A stretch of DNA of 64,000 bases from Diogma glabrata (Eukaryota; Arthropoda; Insecta; Diptera; Cylindrotomidae), in the NCBI GenBank assembly GCA_963693315.1, contig OY856187.1, forward strand, positions 79,744,796-79,808,795, read 5' to 3'. Position 1 is the stretch's first letter; each line of letters opens with the position of its first letter. Under the pieces are notes generated by a model, which was given only the letters and a program-made list of their open reading frames with translations, searched no databases and had not been told where the DNA came from. The translations under genes were made by a program, and so were the position numbers. This document shows, piece after piece, positions 1-10,085 of this stretch.

Positions 1-860
1 CCTCATAAAATTTCGTGTCTGCGTCGTAAGTTATTCAAGGTAAAAGGTAAAAAGAAACAGTTTTTCGCGATTATCTCGGTTTCTATTGCTCCAATGATGC
101 TAACTAACATCATTTATAAAAATAAATTTTATTTAAAAGATTTTTTCACGCGCTCAACAGTTTTTGCGATAGAAGGCGGTGAAAGCAGTTTTCTTTTTTT
201 TTCTTGACTCGTATGCTGCATCAGCTGTTTGGTCACAAAACAAACACAGTTGTTTTAAATCGTAAACACTTCATTCCGTTTTTTACGAGGTACACTGGGT
301 GATGGTTAAGGCTGATCTTCTTCTAAGCGTCGTTTCGAAGCAGCTATGGGATTTTTGCTGATGTGCATTTTTCGAATTTCGACACACAACATGTCCATTC
401 ACCGAATTTAAAGTATTTAAAAAGTGTATGAAGCCGCATTTTAAATTTTAAAATTTTTTATTTTAAAACTGTGTAGTTTTATTTTACAATTGAGCTACTT
501 TAAGGGCCGATTGTATGAATGCGAATAGAAGATAAATCCTCGGATAAATCGTCGTTTGCATTGTATGAATCAGGATCGAACAACAAATTAATTCGAGAAT
601 AAAATTCTATTATCTGTTTTCTTCTTGCTTTTTCTTGTATAAAACAAAGGATACAACAATTTGTTTTTTTTTTTCTTGACATGCGCATAGCAGGATAATT
701 TTGAGTTGAATTTGTGGTTATTTTTGCATTTAAATTTCTGCGATTCTAAAATTTGTTTTTTGATATAAATTAATAGTAAAATAAATATTATTTTTAATAT
801 AATTTTAATATATTCAATTTATGTTTTGAAATAATGTTTTTTAATTTATAATACAAAGTA
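1..860. other. Unassigned AT-rich sequence
   Basis: No exon, RNA gene or recognisable transposon domain seen. The 62-codon minus-strand frame at 500-688 has no family resemblance and no splice context, so it is not called. A somewhat more GC-rich patch around 505-580 may be the edge of a small transposon, but no partner terminus was found. Confidence 0.4.
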
Positions 861-894
861 CTCAAAACCTCTCCATTTAGCGTTTCGAGAAAAT

Positions 895-1800
895 ATTTCA
901 AAATCACAAATTCATATTTCCTTAGAAATTCCAAAAATATTGTAAAAATTAAATTAAATCAAAAATTCAAACTTTTTTCGAACAAAATTCTAAAAATATT
1001 TCAAAAAATATTACAAAATCAAAAATTGAAACTTTTTCCAATATTATAAAAATTACAATAAAATCAAAAATTTTAAATTTTTCAAAATTCTAAAAATATT
1101 CCAAAAATTCTTACAAAATCAAAAATTGAAACTTTTTTCAAAATTCTAAAAATCTATATAAAATTCAAAAATTCTATTTTTTTTTTCAAAATTCTAAAAA
1201 TATTCCATAAATTAGAACAAAATCAAAAATTTAGACATTTTCTAAATTCTAATTCTATTCCAAAAATTCTTAAAATTTTAAATATTCAAACTTTTTCCAA
1301 AACTCTAAAAATATTGCAAAAATTATAACAATATCATAAATTGAAACTTTTCCCAAAATAATAATAAAATCAAAAATTTTAAATTTTTGAAAATTCTAAA
1401 AATATTCCAAAATTTCTTACAAAATGAAAAATTGAAACTTTTTTCAAAATTCTAAGAATATATACAAAATTTAAAAATTTTTTTTTCAAAATTCTAAAAA
1501 TATCCCAAAAAGTAGAATAAAATTAAATATTTAAACTTTTTCTAAATTCTAATAATATTCCAAAAATTCTTAAAAATTCAAGAACTCAAACTTTTTCCAA
1601 AACTCTAAAAGTATTGCAAAAATTGTAACAATATCAAAAATTGAAACTTTTTCCAATATTATAAAAATTACAATAAAATCGAAAATTTAAAATTTTTCGA
1701 AATTCTAAAAATATTCCAAAAATTCTTACAAAATTAAAAATTGAAACTTTTTCAAAATTCCAAAAATATTTCAAAAACTATAACAAATTCTAAAATTTCA
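895..1800 (+). repeat. AT-rich higher-order tandem array of element A
   Basis: Degenerate units of about 58 bp built on TTCTAAAAATATTCCAAAAA followed by an AAAATTGAAACTTTTT block. Nearly identical longer segments start near 1065, 1376 and 1686, so a higher-order period of about 310 bp sits on top of the short unit. The array recurs in the other element A copies. Confidence 0.7.
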
Positions 1801-1811
1801 ATGTTCAATTA

Positions 1812-2632
1812 TATTTACGTAAACAAACAGCTAAATTTTCTTTTCCAAAAAATTATATAAAATAATAAATACAATCATTCTTTTTGACACACTTAACAAT
1901 ATTTTTTTGACAAACTTATAATGCAATAAAATTCTCAATAATAATAATTTCAGGTTCATTATACATTTCATTTCATACAAATAACTAATTCTAATTTTTT
2001 CTAAAAAAATAAAAGAAAATCGTTCTTTTGACAACTTGACATTATTTTTTTGACTAACTTATAATTCTCAATAATAATAATAAAATTTCATGTCGTACAA
2101 ATAATTAATTTTATTTTTCCAAAAAATTGGGTAAAAAAATAAATAAAAATCTTTCTTTGACACACTTGATAACATTATTTTGACAAACTTATAATGCCAT
2201 AATTCTCAATAGAAATAAATGAATTTCATGTCAAACAAATAATTAATTTTATTTTCTTCCAAAAAATTGGGTAAAAAACTAAATAAAAATCTTTCTTTTG
2301 ACTCACTTGACAACATTTTTTTGACAAACTTATAATGCCCTAATTCTCAATAATAACAATAAAATTTCATGTCAAACAAATAATTAATTTTATTTTTGTC
2401 CAAAAAATTGGGCAAAAAAGTAAATAAAAATCTTTCTTTTGACACGCTTAACAACATTTTTTTGACAAACTTATAAAGCCATAATTCTCAATAATAATAA
2501 TAAAATTTCATGTCAAACAAATAATTAATTTTATTTTTTTTGAAAAAATTGGGTAAAAAAAATAAATAAAAATCTTTCTTTTGACACACTTGACAACCTT
2601 TTTTTGACAAACTTATAATGCAATAATCTAGT
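1812..2632 (+). repeat. 140-bp tandem array of element A
   Basis: About six imperfect units. The marker ACAAACTTATAATGC recurs near 1912, 2050, 2183, 2321, 2463 and 2606, giving a period of roughly 133-143 bp. Each unit carries TTTGACACACTTGACAA, ATTCTCAATAATAATAAT and a CCAAAAAATTGGGTAAAAAA block. The 67-codon minus-strand frame at 1831-2034 is a by-product of the repeat. Confidence 0.8.
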
Positions 2633-3046
2633 TTTAGATCTCACATAACAATCCCGATCATCCAAATTTCTCCACATTCTTTGTTCCTACTCATTATAAC
2701 TTAAAATGAACGTTTTTAAGCAAAAAATATGCATATTTCCTCGTTTTGACACATTTGACAATTTTTTGATACACTTTCTGTACAGTTATCGAACACATCG
2801 TCCTTTCGGCTCTTACCATTGAGTGTACCTATTTTTAGAATTCAAAATTTTTCAAATCCCTTCAGTTGTTTTCTAGATTTCGTCGGTTGTGACGGACGGC
2901 CAGCAGATAGACATACATTTTTTTTTTCCTTTTTCAGAATCAGTAGGTCCTAAAACGTCGAGAAATGCCAAAAAAGGGGGGTAAAAATTTCACTTTTAGC
3001 TCATGAATGTAATACTTAGGTCTTTCAGACCGAAGTAATTGAGTTT

Positions 3047-3580
3047 TTGAAAATAAAATTTCCACGTTTAGTGTGATTTCAAATATATTTATTATTGAAT
3101 TTCATTTGGGATTTTTTTCATTTGGGTTTTTTTCGCAATGTATCTGCTAGACTTCTTGCCTACTAACTTTAGCAGCAAGTCATTTTAACGTATTACCACC
3201 ACCTTTTCCATCACATGGTCCCTTGCCATATGTGACGTTGGAAAAATGGCATTCAGCTCCTATTAGAAAATCTTTTAAAAATTGCTACCAAAATCAAACA
3301 TGTGTAGGTCAGAAAGGTATTCGGTTTATAAAAGAATGCCTCATATAGTTGAACAAAATATTTAGGTAAGTCATTTTTATTTTATTATTCTTATTTTTGG
3401 AGTGTAAGTATTAGAAAGAAAATATTTATTGAAATTAAGGAGTAAGAACGATATTTTTTCAGTTGCCACTACTGTATTTGGACATTTTTTTAAGCTACCG
3501 TTTTTTCAGCCATTTTTCATTCTCAACTTAATATCTTTTATAATGTTTTACTTTTTAGCTCGTTAAAGTGTAATTTAAAT
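3047..3580. other. Unassigned AT-rich sequence
   Basis: Nothing recognisable. A locally less AT-rich patch around 3140-3330 has stops in the frames I checked and no repeat partner in the window. Confidence 0.4.
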
Positions 3581-3807
3581 TTAATTATTTTGAATTTTTT
3601 AATGAAACTAAGACTTTATCACTTTAATATTTTGTTTTATTTTTCCACATATATTTTCGATCTCTAGGAGATCTTCTTCAGGGAATAGAATTATAGAAAC
3701 TTCTTCCCTGAAGAAGATCTCCTAGAGATCGAAAATATATTTGGAAAAATAAAACAAAATATTAAGTGATAAAGTCTTATTTTTATTAAAAAATTCAAAA
3801 TAATTAA
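3581..3807. repeat. Large near-perfect palindrome
   Basis: Arms of about 103 bp (3581-3684 and 3705-3807) around a loop of about 20 bp. The left arm runs from AATTATTTTGAATTTTTTAA to TCTTCTTCAGGGA; the right arm is its reverse complement with only a few differences, including a shared GATCTCTAGGAGATC core. Probably a foldback or MITE-type element. Confidence 0.85.
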
Positions 3808-4002
3808 ATTTTAATATCTTTTCATGTTTTTATGTTAAAGTTAATTTAATCTGTTTAATCTGTGGTTCAGATTTTGATGGCCTAGACTCAGAGTTTAAAT
3901 GCGTTAACTTTTGCTCTGATTAATAATAATAATAGTTGATAGTGACTTGCGGCGGGTGGGTAGAGATGTAATTCGTCGGCTGAGAATTATTTTTACTATC
4001 AA

Positions 4003-4198
4003 GGCCCAGGGGCGCTAATTTAAGGACCCTTTCATATTAGAAAAAATGCTTCATAATTTCGTGGGGTTCACTTCTCAATTTAATGCAGAGTTCTGTTCCG
4101 TTTGAACAGTATTCTGCATTAAATTGAGTTAAGTGAACCATGAAATTATGAAGTTTTTTTCTAATATGAAAGGGTCCTTAACTTAGCGCCCCTGGGCG
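4003..4198. repeat. Second large palindrome
   Basis: Arms of about 90 bp start with GCCCAGGGGCGCTAA and end in the complementary TTAGCGCCCCTGGGC. The centre is near 4091-4115. Both arms contain AAGGACCCTTTCATATTAGA or its complement. It is unrelated in sequence to the palindrome 200 bp upstream. Low divergence between the arms suggests a recent or gene-converted foldback element. Confidence 0.85.
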
Positions 4199-4289
4199 CA
4201 TTCACGTTCATGTGAAAATGTTACAATTAAATTACAATTAGTTCTAAAAGTCTTTGCAAATTTTACCCTGATAAGTAAAACAGCAAGCA

Positions 4290-4810
4290 CATTAACCTCT
4301 AAACCAGAGATTCCTAACTAACGAACTTAATCCACTGATCCAACTTGATCCACTCCAACACCGAAGAAATGTTGCCGAACTATCAATCTATTATAAATAC
4401 AACTTCCATTATTCATCTTTTAGAGGAATCCAAAACATCCTCCCATCGTGTGTGCAGTACAACCGACAAACACGAACTTCAGAAATGTCCCACCCATTTG
4501 CTGTTCAAATAGTCCGTTGTAGAACAGTTTCTTTTCAAAGCGATTATTTCAATAGAGTAACCAAAATATGGAACTCATTGCCCCTCTAAGTTTTCCCTGA
4601 CGAATTCGCCCCTCAGACATTTAAAGAAAATGTCCATCGTCATTTAAAACAACTTACCTAGCTATTTCCCTATCCTCATTCCTTTCTTTTTCCATCCCTC
4701 ATTCTTTCCTAGTTGACATGGTATATCCTCGGATATTCAAAGAGTCTAAATAATGAATATTTCATATTTAGTGTGCTAAGCACGTCTAACTAATTAATAA
4801 TAAAAAAAAA
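4290..4810 (+). pseudogene. Jockey-like LINE, 3' end fragment
   Basis: The + strand reads LQHRRNVAELSIYYKY, then KIWNSLPL, a stop, VFPDEFAPQTFKENVHRHL and a terminal stop near 4661. This is the extreme C-terminus of a Jockey-type reverse-transcriptase ORF2. It matches the LINE at 48790-54243, which reads LQHRRNVAYLTIFYKY on the minus strand. The 3' UTR after it contains CTCGGATATTCAAAGA, also shared with that LINE, and ends in an A-rich tail near 4800. The 5' truncation is typical of target-primed reverse transcription. The internal TAA shows it is dead. Confidence 0.75.
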
Positions 4811-5554
4811 CGAGCCGGGTAAAGCAGTTGTGGGGCCCTGTGAATATTAATAGTATGTTCTTCAACGATGCCGAAAACAACATATTTTGAAACGAGAGGA
4901 CAGTTTACCAGCCGAGGCGATAGCCGAGGTTGATAATGGTTGCGAGATTCAAAATATGATTTTCGGCGAGTAGAAGACTGTACTTTTTCTACTACTTTTT
5001 TAAAAATTATTATTCATTATTAATCATTTTCATTTATAATAACGTACAATTCACATGAATATTATATATTTAACTATTATTGTTTTTACATTTTTAATGT
5101 ATATTATCTTTAAATAATTCAAAAATAAATTAAAGTCATCTGCCTAAGAGAGATAAATTAACACTAACAAAATTATTTAATTCAATCAATTGATTCACTT
5201 AACGGGTGCTCTAGGATGGTTTATTCTAGTTTAGAAATTGGAAAATAGATGGCTTTTAAAAAATTACTTTCGTCACTATAGTTACGAAAGTTATTTGTAT
5301 AGGTTTTTTATCACTGGTGACGAAAAAGAAATTTTCGATGCAATGAACAAACATCGAAAGTAAATTTTTTATGTTGGATAGTAGAAAAAAGAATTTTTTT
5401 AAATATAATATTTATGTTTTAAATCATTTTTTAAATTACATCTTTAAATTTACGAATGTCTTCGAAATCTAGATGTATGATTGACTCTCATTTGTTTCTT
5501 TTTCAATAAATACTTTAATTACTGACCGTCTGCATGACCTGTATGATTACTGAC
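4811..5554. other. Unassigned sequence with short inverted motifs
   Basis: Contains a GC-richer patch near 4810-4980 (CCGAGGCGATAGCCGAGGTT) of transposon-like character and an imperfect inverted motif, ACTTTCGT...ACGAAAGT, around 5266-5290. No coding sequence recognised. Confidence 0.35.
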
Positions 5555-5770
5555 CATCTGCAGGATCAAAACCAAAAGGGGGTTGCCAATAATCCAGCTA
5601 GTAATATATTCTTTGAGCATGTGAGCAAATTCGTTTCCTGCCGTCATTACATTGAACAAGCAACAAAACTGAGGTTGAGGATGCTACCCTTGACTGAATA
5701 GTCAACGTTGAATACCCTTAAGATAGTACCCTTAAGATATCACTATGGTTAGTAAGATTTTAGAATTTAG
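5555..5770 (+). repeat. Dispersed repeat R3, copy 1
   Basis: Shares ordered blocks (GGGGTTGCCAATAATCCAGC, GATGCTACCCTTGACTGAAT, TTAAGATATCACTATGG) with 35735-35990. Shorter matches occur at 59955-60150 and, inverted, at 31385-31500. Non-coding interspersed repeat of unknown class. Confidence 0.55.
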
Positions 5771-6550
5771 ACACAAAACCCAGAGAAATCCACCAAAAGA
5801 GAGGATAAGATTTTTAAAATTTTGTCAGGGATCTAATACTTAAAACGATGTAATTAAGATTTAGATTAAAAATGATTTATTTGTAGCTATTGTATAAAAC
5901 AGAGCTTTCGATTTTTCGGTTTGATCTTTTTCCTGATAAAATTCATATGGTTTGTCTTTATATTATTGTTGCTTTGTTTCTACATACTGTTTTAATTTGT
6001 TCGGTTTTAGACATCTATTTGAGAGGACTACTTCGTTAGTAAAACATATTGGTGTCGGAACTCGGAAGTCCATTTATTCCTACGCAGATAAAACCAAATT
6101 TATGTAAGTTTTTTTAAATGTAGAACGCATTAGCAATGTTGTCTGGGTCAGATGTGATAAATAGTGCTAAATACAGTAAAACGGATTTGTGAATACGATA
6201 CGTAGGATTCTGCTTTTGATATATTTACAAATTATCAATTAATAATTGCCACCATAATATGTCAGTAAGTTTATTGTTTTAAAATGAATATTAATGATTA
6301 ATTTATTACCTTGCCCACGAGAATATTTTATAATTTTCAGCGGACTACTACGACTAAAAGGCTTAGACCACTGCTCTAAACTACATTATTAAACTCGATG
6401 AAAAAAGAGAAAAATGTTCTACCAAAAATTTATGATGCTCTTGCTTCACGAGATATAGACATTTGATAAAAATAATTTCATATAATAATTTAATAATTTC
6501 ATAATTACATAAATGTATTTACAATTTATTATATTATTACTATTTACTAT
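5771..6550. other. Unassigned AT-rich sequence
   Basis: No coding region, RNA gene or repeat partner recognised up to the microsatellite. Confidence 0.4.
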
Positions 6551-6552
6551 TT

Positions 6553-6875
6553 ATATATTATATACTATTTATTATTTACTATTTACTATTTACTATTTAC
6601 TATTTACTATTTACTATTTACTATTTACTATTTACTATCTACTATTTACTATTTACTATTTACTATTTACTATTTACTATTTACTATTTACTATTTACTA
6701 TTTACTATTTACTATTTACTATTTACTATTTACTATTTACTATTTACTATTTACTATTTACTATTTACTATTTACTATTTACTATTTACTATTTACTATT
6801 TACTATTTACCATTTATACTATTTACTATTTACCATTTATACTATTTAGTATTTACTATTTACGATATTACCGAT
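6553..6875 (+). repeat. Heptanucleotide microsatellite (TTTACTA)n
   Basis: More than 40 nearly perfect copies of a 7-bp unit, with a few point changes (TCTACTA, TTTACCA) towards the 3' end. Since 7 is not a multiple of 3, every frame cycles through a 21-nt period with no stop; this creates the 125-codon open frame at 6513-6890, which is an artefact and not a gene. Confidence 0.95.
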
Positions 6876-6890
6876 ACTATTTACTATTAA

Positions 6891-9190
6891 ACAAAATGTT
6901 TTTTATATTTTTTTGTTTACACGCAATGAGATGAGCCTTTTTACGAAATTTGTAGCTATTTTGTTATAGAAACCGTGTAACTAATTTAAAAGAGTTATAA
7001 GCGAGTTTAAAAAACAAAAATTAATTTAGGCGGTGCCACTCATCATAGCCTCATGCCTCAAAATAAAAATTATGCTTTTAAAAATTTTTTAAACCCTTGC
7101 TTTGGTGAGAGCCCGGCATTAGAATTTATTTAATTTATCGACCTGGCTTGGAACGTTTTTTGAGAGTTAAATTATGTAGATTATTTACTCATATCTATTA
7201 TTTCTATTATATTAAATTGGAATCCCTCTTTTATCAAAATATGCAATTAATTTGTTTGAAGTTAATTAAATATCTGTTAATTTCTTTCACTTCTTTATTG
7301 GATGGACATCGAGCTATTTATATTGAAATAATATGTAATCTTTATTTTAACATAAATATAATATTTATTGTTTTTATAAAGGTTAAAAAAATCAAAAAAT
7401 TAAGTTCTGGAACATGAAACTGACACAGCGCTATCTAAGTAAGACTGACAAATAAAAAAAGGTAAAAATAAAATGGTTTGTATTCTTATAAGAAGTACGA
7501 TGAAGACCGTGTTCCCATAAACACTTGAGCTGCTATAACTATGAAAATCTTCTAAAATAGCATAGCCATTTTCGACATACTCTATCATCAGCACATTTTG
7601 TGAACCACTAAAACTAAATTGTGTACACGTGATCTCGATATCAATTTTCATTATTCTTCTACATAGTTTGTATACCAATTTGATTCTCTACATACATATT
7701 CCTGTAATATATTCTTGTGAGTTATACACGAAAAACAATAAAAATTCATTCTTCCTGTCTGTTGAATGATTTTTGCAAAAAATCTCATAAATATTAAACT
7801 AAAAGAAAATGCAGACATAACTGAGAAATTATTCGCTTTGTGATACAAAAATGTAAATATTTATAACAATAATAATAAAAGGTAAACAACAAATAGTTAT
7901 TTTAATAGCGTTATTAGTACATTTAACGTATTGACCTTACTACTAATAACTAGAACATGATTTATTTAGTTTTCGATAAATTATTTCTTCATCGACCTCC
8001 AGTATTGTTTCTTTAAAATAATTTTAAATAATACTCCCATTACGTTAAAGTGTATATCTGTCTGCTGTTTATTTATGACTCAACATAAAATTCAAGAATT
8101 GTTATTTTTATGTACCATTCATCAGAAATTCATCGAAAGTTTGTTTTTAAAGTTTTACATAAGATATTTTTTATGTACATACTATATATAGCAAAAATAT
8201 TAAATGTTTTTTCCCCATTAGAATAGACACAACAATAAACTCGTTCGACGTAACACATGTCTACATATGTATCTTTTTTTTTGTCTCTCTAATATTCTAA
8301 GTTTCAAAAGAAACATCATGGTTAAAGTGTAAGAAATGTATTTCAGGAAATATTATAAGAAATTTTTTAGTTATTATTTATATTTTTTTGTTTTCATAAT
8401 ATTAAAAGACTATTTATCGTTTTTGTTTATAATACAAAAACCGTTTAAGACCGCGTGTTGGTTTAATATATTTCCAATACATAAGACAAAAAATTGTTGG
8501 CGAAAAAGTTTGTGTTACTTCGTAATAAAATAAGTTAAAATAAAGAAATATTTTAGGATCGTAGTTGAGTATTATAATTTTTTATAATTAGTTTCAACAC
8601 AATTTTTCTATACATATATGAAAAATGAGCTGAATACAATCAGTTTCCTAGAACTTCTATTTTAAGATTTCTTAATAATCTGTGTACTTATGGTGGTCAT
8701 GCAGCGATTGGGTAGCAGATCATGAGCATTAATCGCTTAAAAACTCTAACTAGTTGTGGATGTTTAAGTGAGTATATTTACTTGGCTGAATAACTGAAGC
8801 ATTGACAAAGGATCACGTTGTTTTTGAATGTTTTTATTTGGTCTTCAGAGTCGGTACAATTATAATATATTGAGTCGAATTCACAAAGTAGTAAAGTTCA
8901 ACAAACATAAAATGATCAATGGGTATTTTGTGAGCAACTAAACTAAAGTAACTATATGAATCATTTGAATTTGGTTAGTTTGACATAATTTTTGAATTTT
9001 TCTGAAAAATCCGTTTAGTTCATTACAAAAAAACTTTTTCGTGTTTCGGGTAGGATTTCAACATCTTTCCCTCCCCCATTAGTAACACTAGTTCAAATTG
9101 TCTGTGCCATATAATGCATTTACAACTAAACGTATTATCGTCATATTGCCATGCCATTGAGTATAATTTTTCAAAATAATAATCAGATAA
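6891..9190. other. Unassigned AT-rich sequence
   Basis: Several frames of 65-92 codons occur here: + 7148-7417, - 7400-7678, - 7651-7848, + 8336-8533. None resembles a known family. The two overlapping minus-strand frames at 7400-7848 have a somewhat ordinary amino-acid mix but no splice sites that would link them convincingly. I leave the stretch as intergenic or intronic. Confidence 0.35.
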
Positions 9191-9194
9191 AGGC

Positions 9195-9325
9195 GGTTCT
9201 ACACGATGCTACGAACATCTTCCAACGTTGGACGCATGATGGTTGGACATATCGTGTGGCCGTTGCTCGAACTACAAACGCCGAATGTCATACGTCCAAC
9301 GTTGGCATTTAAATACGTTCGGGAC
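9195..9325. repeat. Inverted-repeat remnant with CCAACGTTGG boxes
   Basis: A GC-richer island in AT-rich surroundings. It starts with GGCGGTTCTACACGATGCTA and carries CCAACGTTGGACG near 9220 and CGTCCAACGTTGG near 9293 in opposite orientations. This suggests a decayed short TIR transposon. The 65-codon frame across it is not supported as a gene. Confidence 0.35.
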
Positions 9326-9417
9326 ATTGTCGGTACAGATTTTGCAGTCCAAATTCAATTTTGTGGTTTTATTATATATATATTTATTTATTTAGTTGAA
9401 TAACATATTCACAAAAC

Positions 9418-9600
9418 AATTTACAATATAAAAATTTATAATAAAAATGAAAATTTACAATAAAAATAAAAATTTGCACTAAAAAAAATAAAAATTTATA
9501 ATAAAAATATAAATTTACACTAAAAAAATAAATAAAAATTTATAATAAAAATAAAAATTTACAATAAATATTACAAATTTACTATACGACAAGACTGAAA
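9418..9600 (+). repeat. AT-rich tandem repeat
   Basis: Imperfect units of roughly 19-40 bp built on AATAAAAATTTACAATAAAA alternating with TTATAATAAAAAT. Simple low-complexity tandem DNA. Confidence 0.6.
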
Positions 9601-9814
9601 TTTACCTAAATAAAATAAAATGCTTTAAATACAACTATGTTACATATGTATACTATATTTTATTTATAATTATTGAAGTTATCTATTTATATACACCATT
9701 TTTTTATTCTATTTTTAAAAGTATTTTTACATATATTTGGGTCGTATAGGTTTATAAATTTATTAAAATTATTAATTCCCCGATTTATCGGTTCGAAAAA
9801 AATCAAATTTAAGA

Positions 9815-10085
9815 TTTTGCAATTCAAATTCAATTCTTACATTTCAAAGTCAACTTTTTGCAAATCAAATTCAATATTTTGCAAATCAAATTCAACTTGT
9901 TGCAAATCAAATTGAAGAGCAAAAAATTGAATTTGATTTGCAAAAAGTTGAATTTGATTTGCAAAATATTGAATTTGATTTGCAAAAAGTTGAATTTGGA
10001 TTGAAAAAAGTTGAATTTGATTTGCAAAAGTTGGATTTGATTTGCAAAATGTTGAATTTGGACTGAAAAACCTGTATTTTGACAC
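9815..10085. repeat. Tandem repeat inverted about its middle
   Basis: An 18-20 bp unit, TTTGCAAATCAAATTCAA, is repeated about five times in + orientation (9815-9915). It then occurs about nine times as its reverse complement, TTGAATTTGATTTGCAAAA (9920-10080). The switch is near 9915, so the tract can fold into a long hairpin. Open frames in several phases on both strands (9673-10128) are repeat artefacts. Confidence 0.85.

Larger units (their letters stand above)
861..3046 (+). repeat. Repeat element A, copy 1 (composite, two tandem arrays)
   Basis: A roughly 2.2-kb non-coding unit with a conserved order. It has a leader (CCTCTCCATTTAGCGTTTCG), an AT-rich array, a 140-bp tandem array, and a unique tail with AAACGTCGAGAAATGCCAAA and TAGGTCTTTCAGACCGAAGT. 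The same order occurs inverted at 28881-30636, in the same orientation at 31708-32980, and rearranged at 61281-62070. The tail ends in a short hairpin (GGTCT/AGACC). No protein is encoded. The copies show an interspersed family; whether it is a non-autonomous transposon is inference, because no target duplication could be defined. Confidence 0.75.

Noticed and set aside
895..2632. Regularly spaced repeats considered as a CRISPR array
   Set aside because: Units are contiguous degenerate tandem repeats without unique spacers, and the DNA is eukaryotic.
6513..6890. 125-codon open frame
   Set aside because: Pure translation of the 7-bp microsatellite; the peptide repeats every seven residues.
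7400..7848. Two overlapping minus-strand frames
   Set aside because: No family resemblance, no start context and no splice pair linking them.
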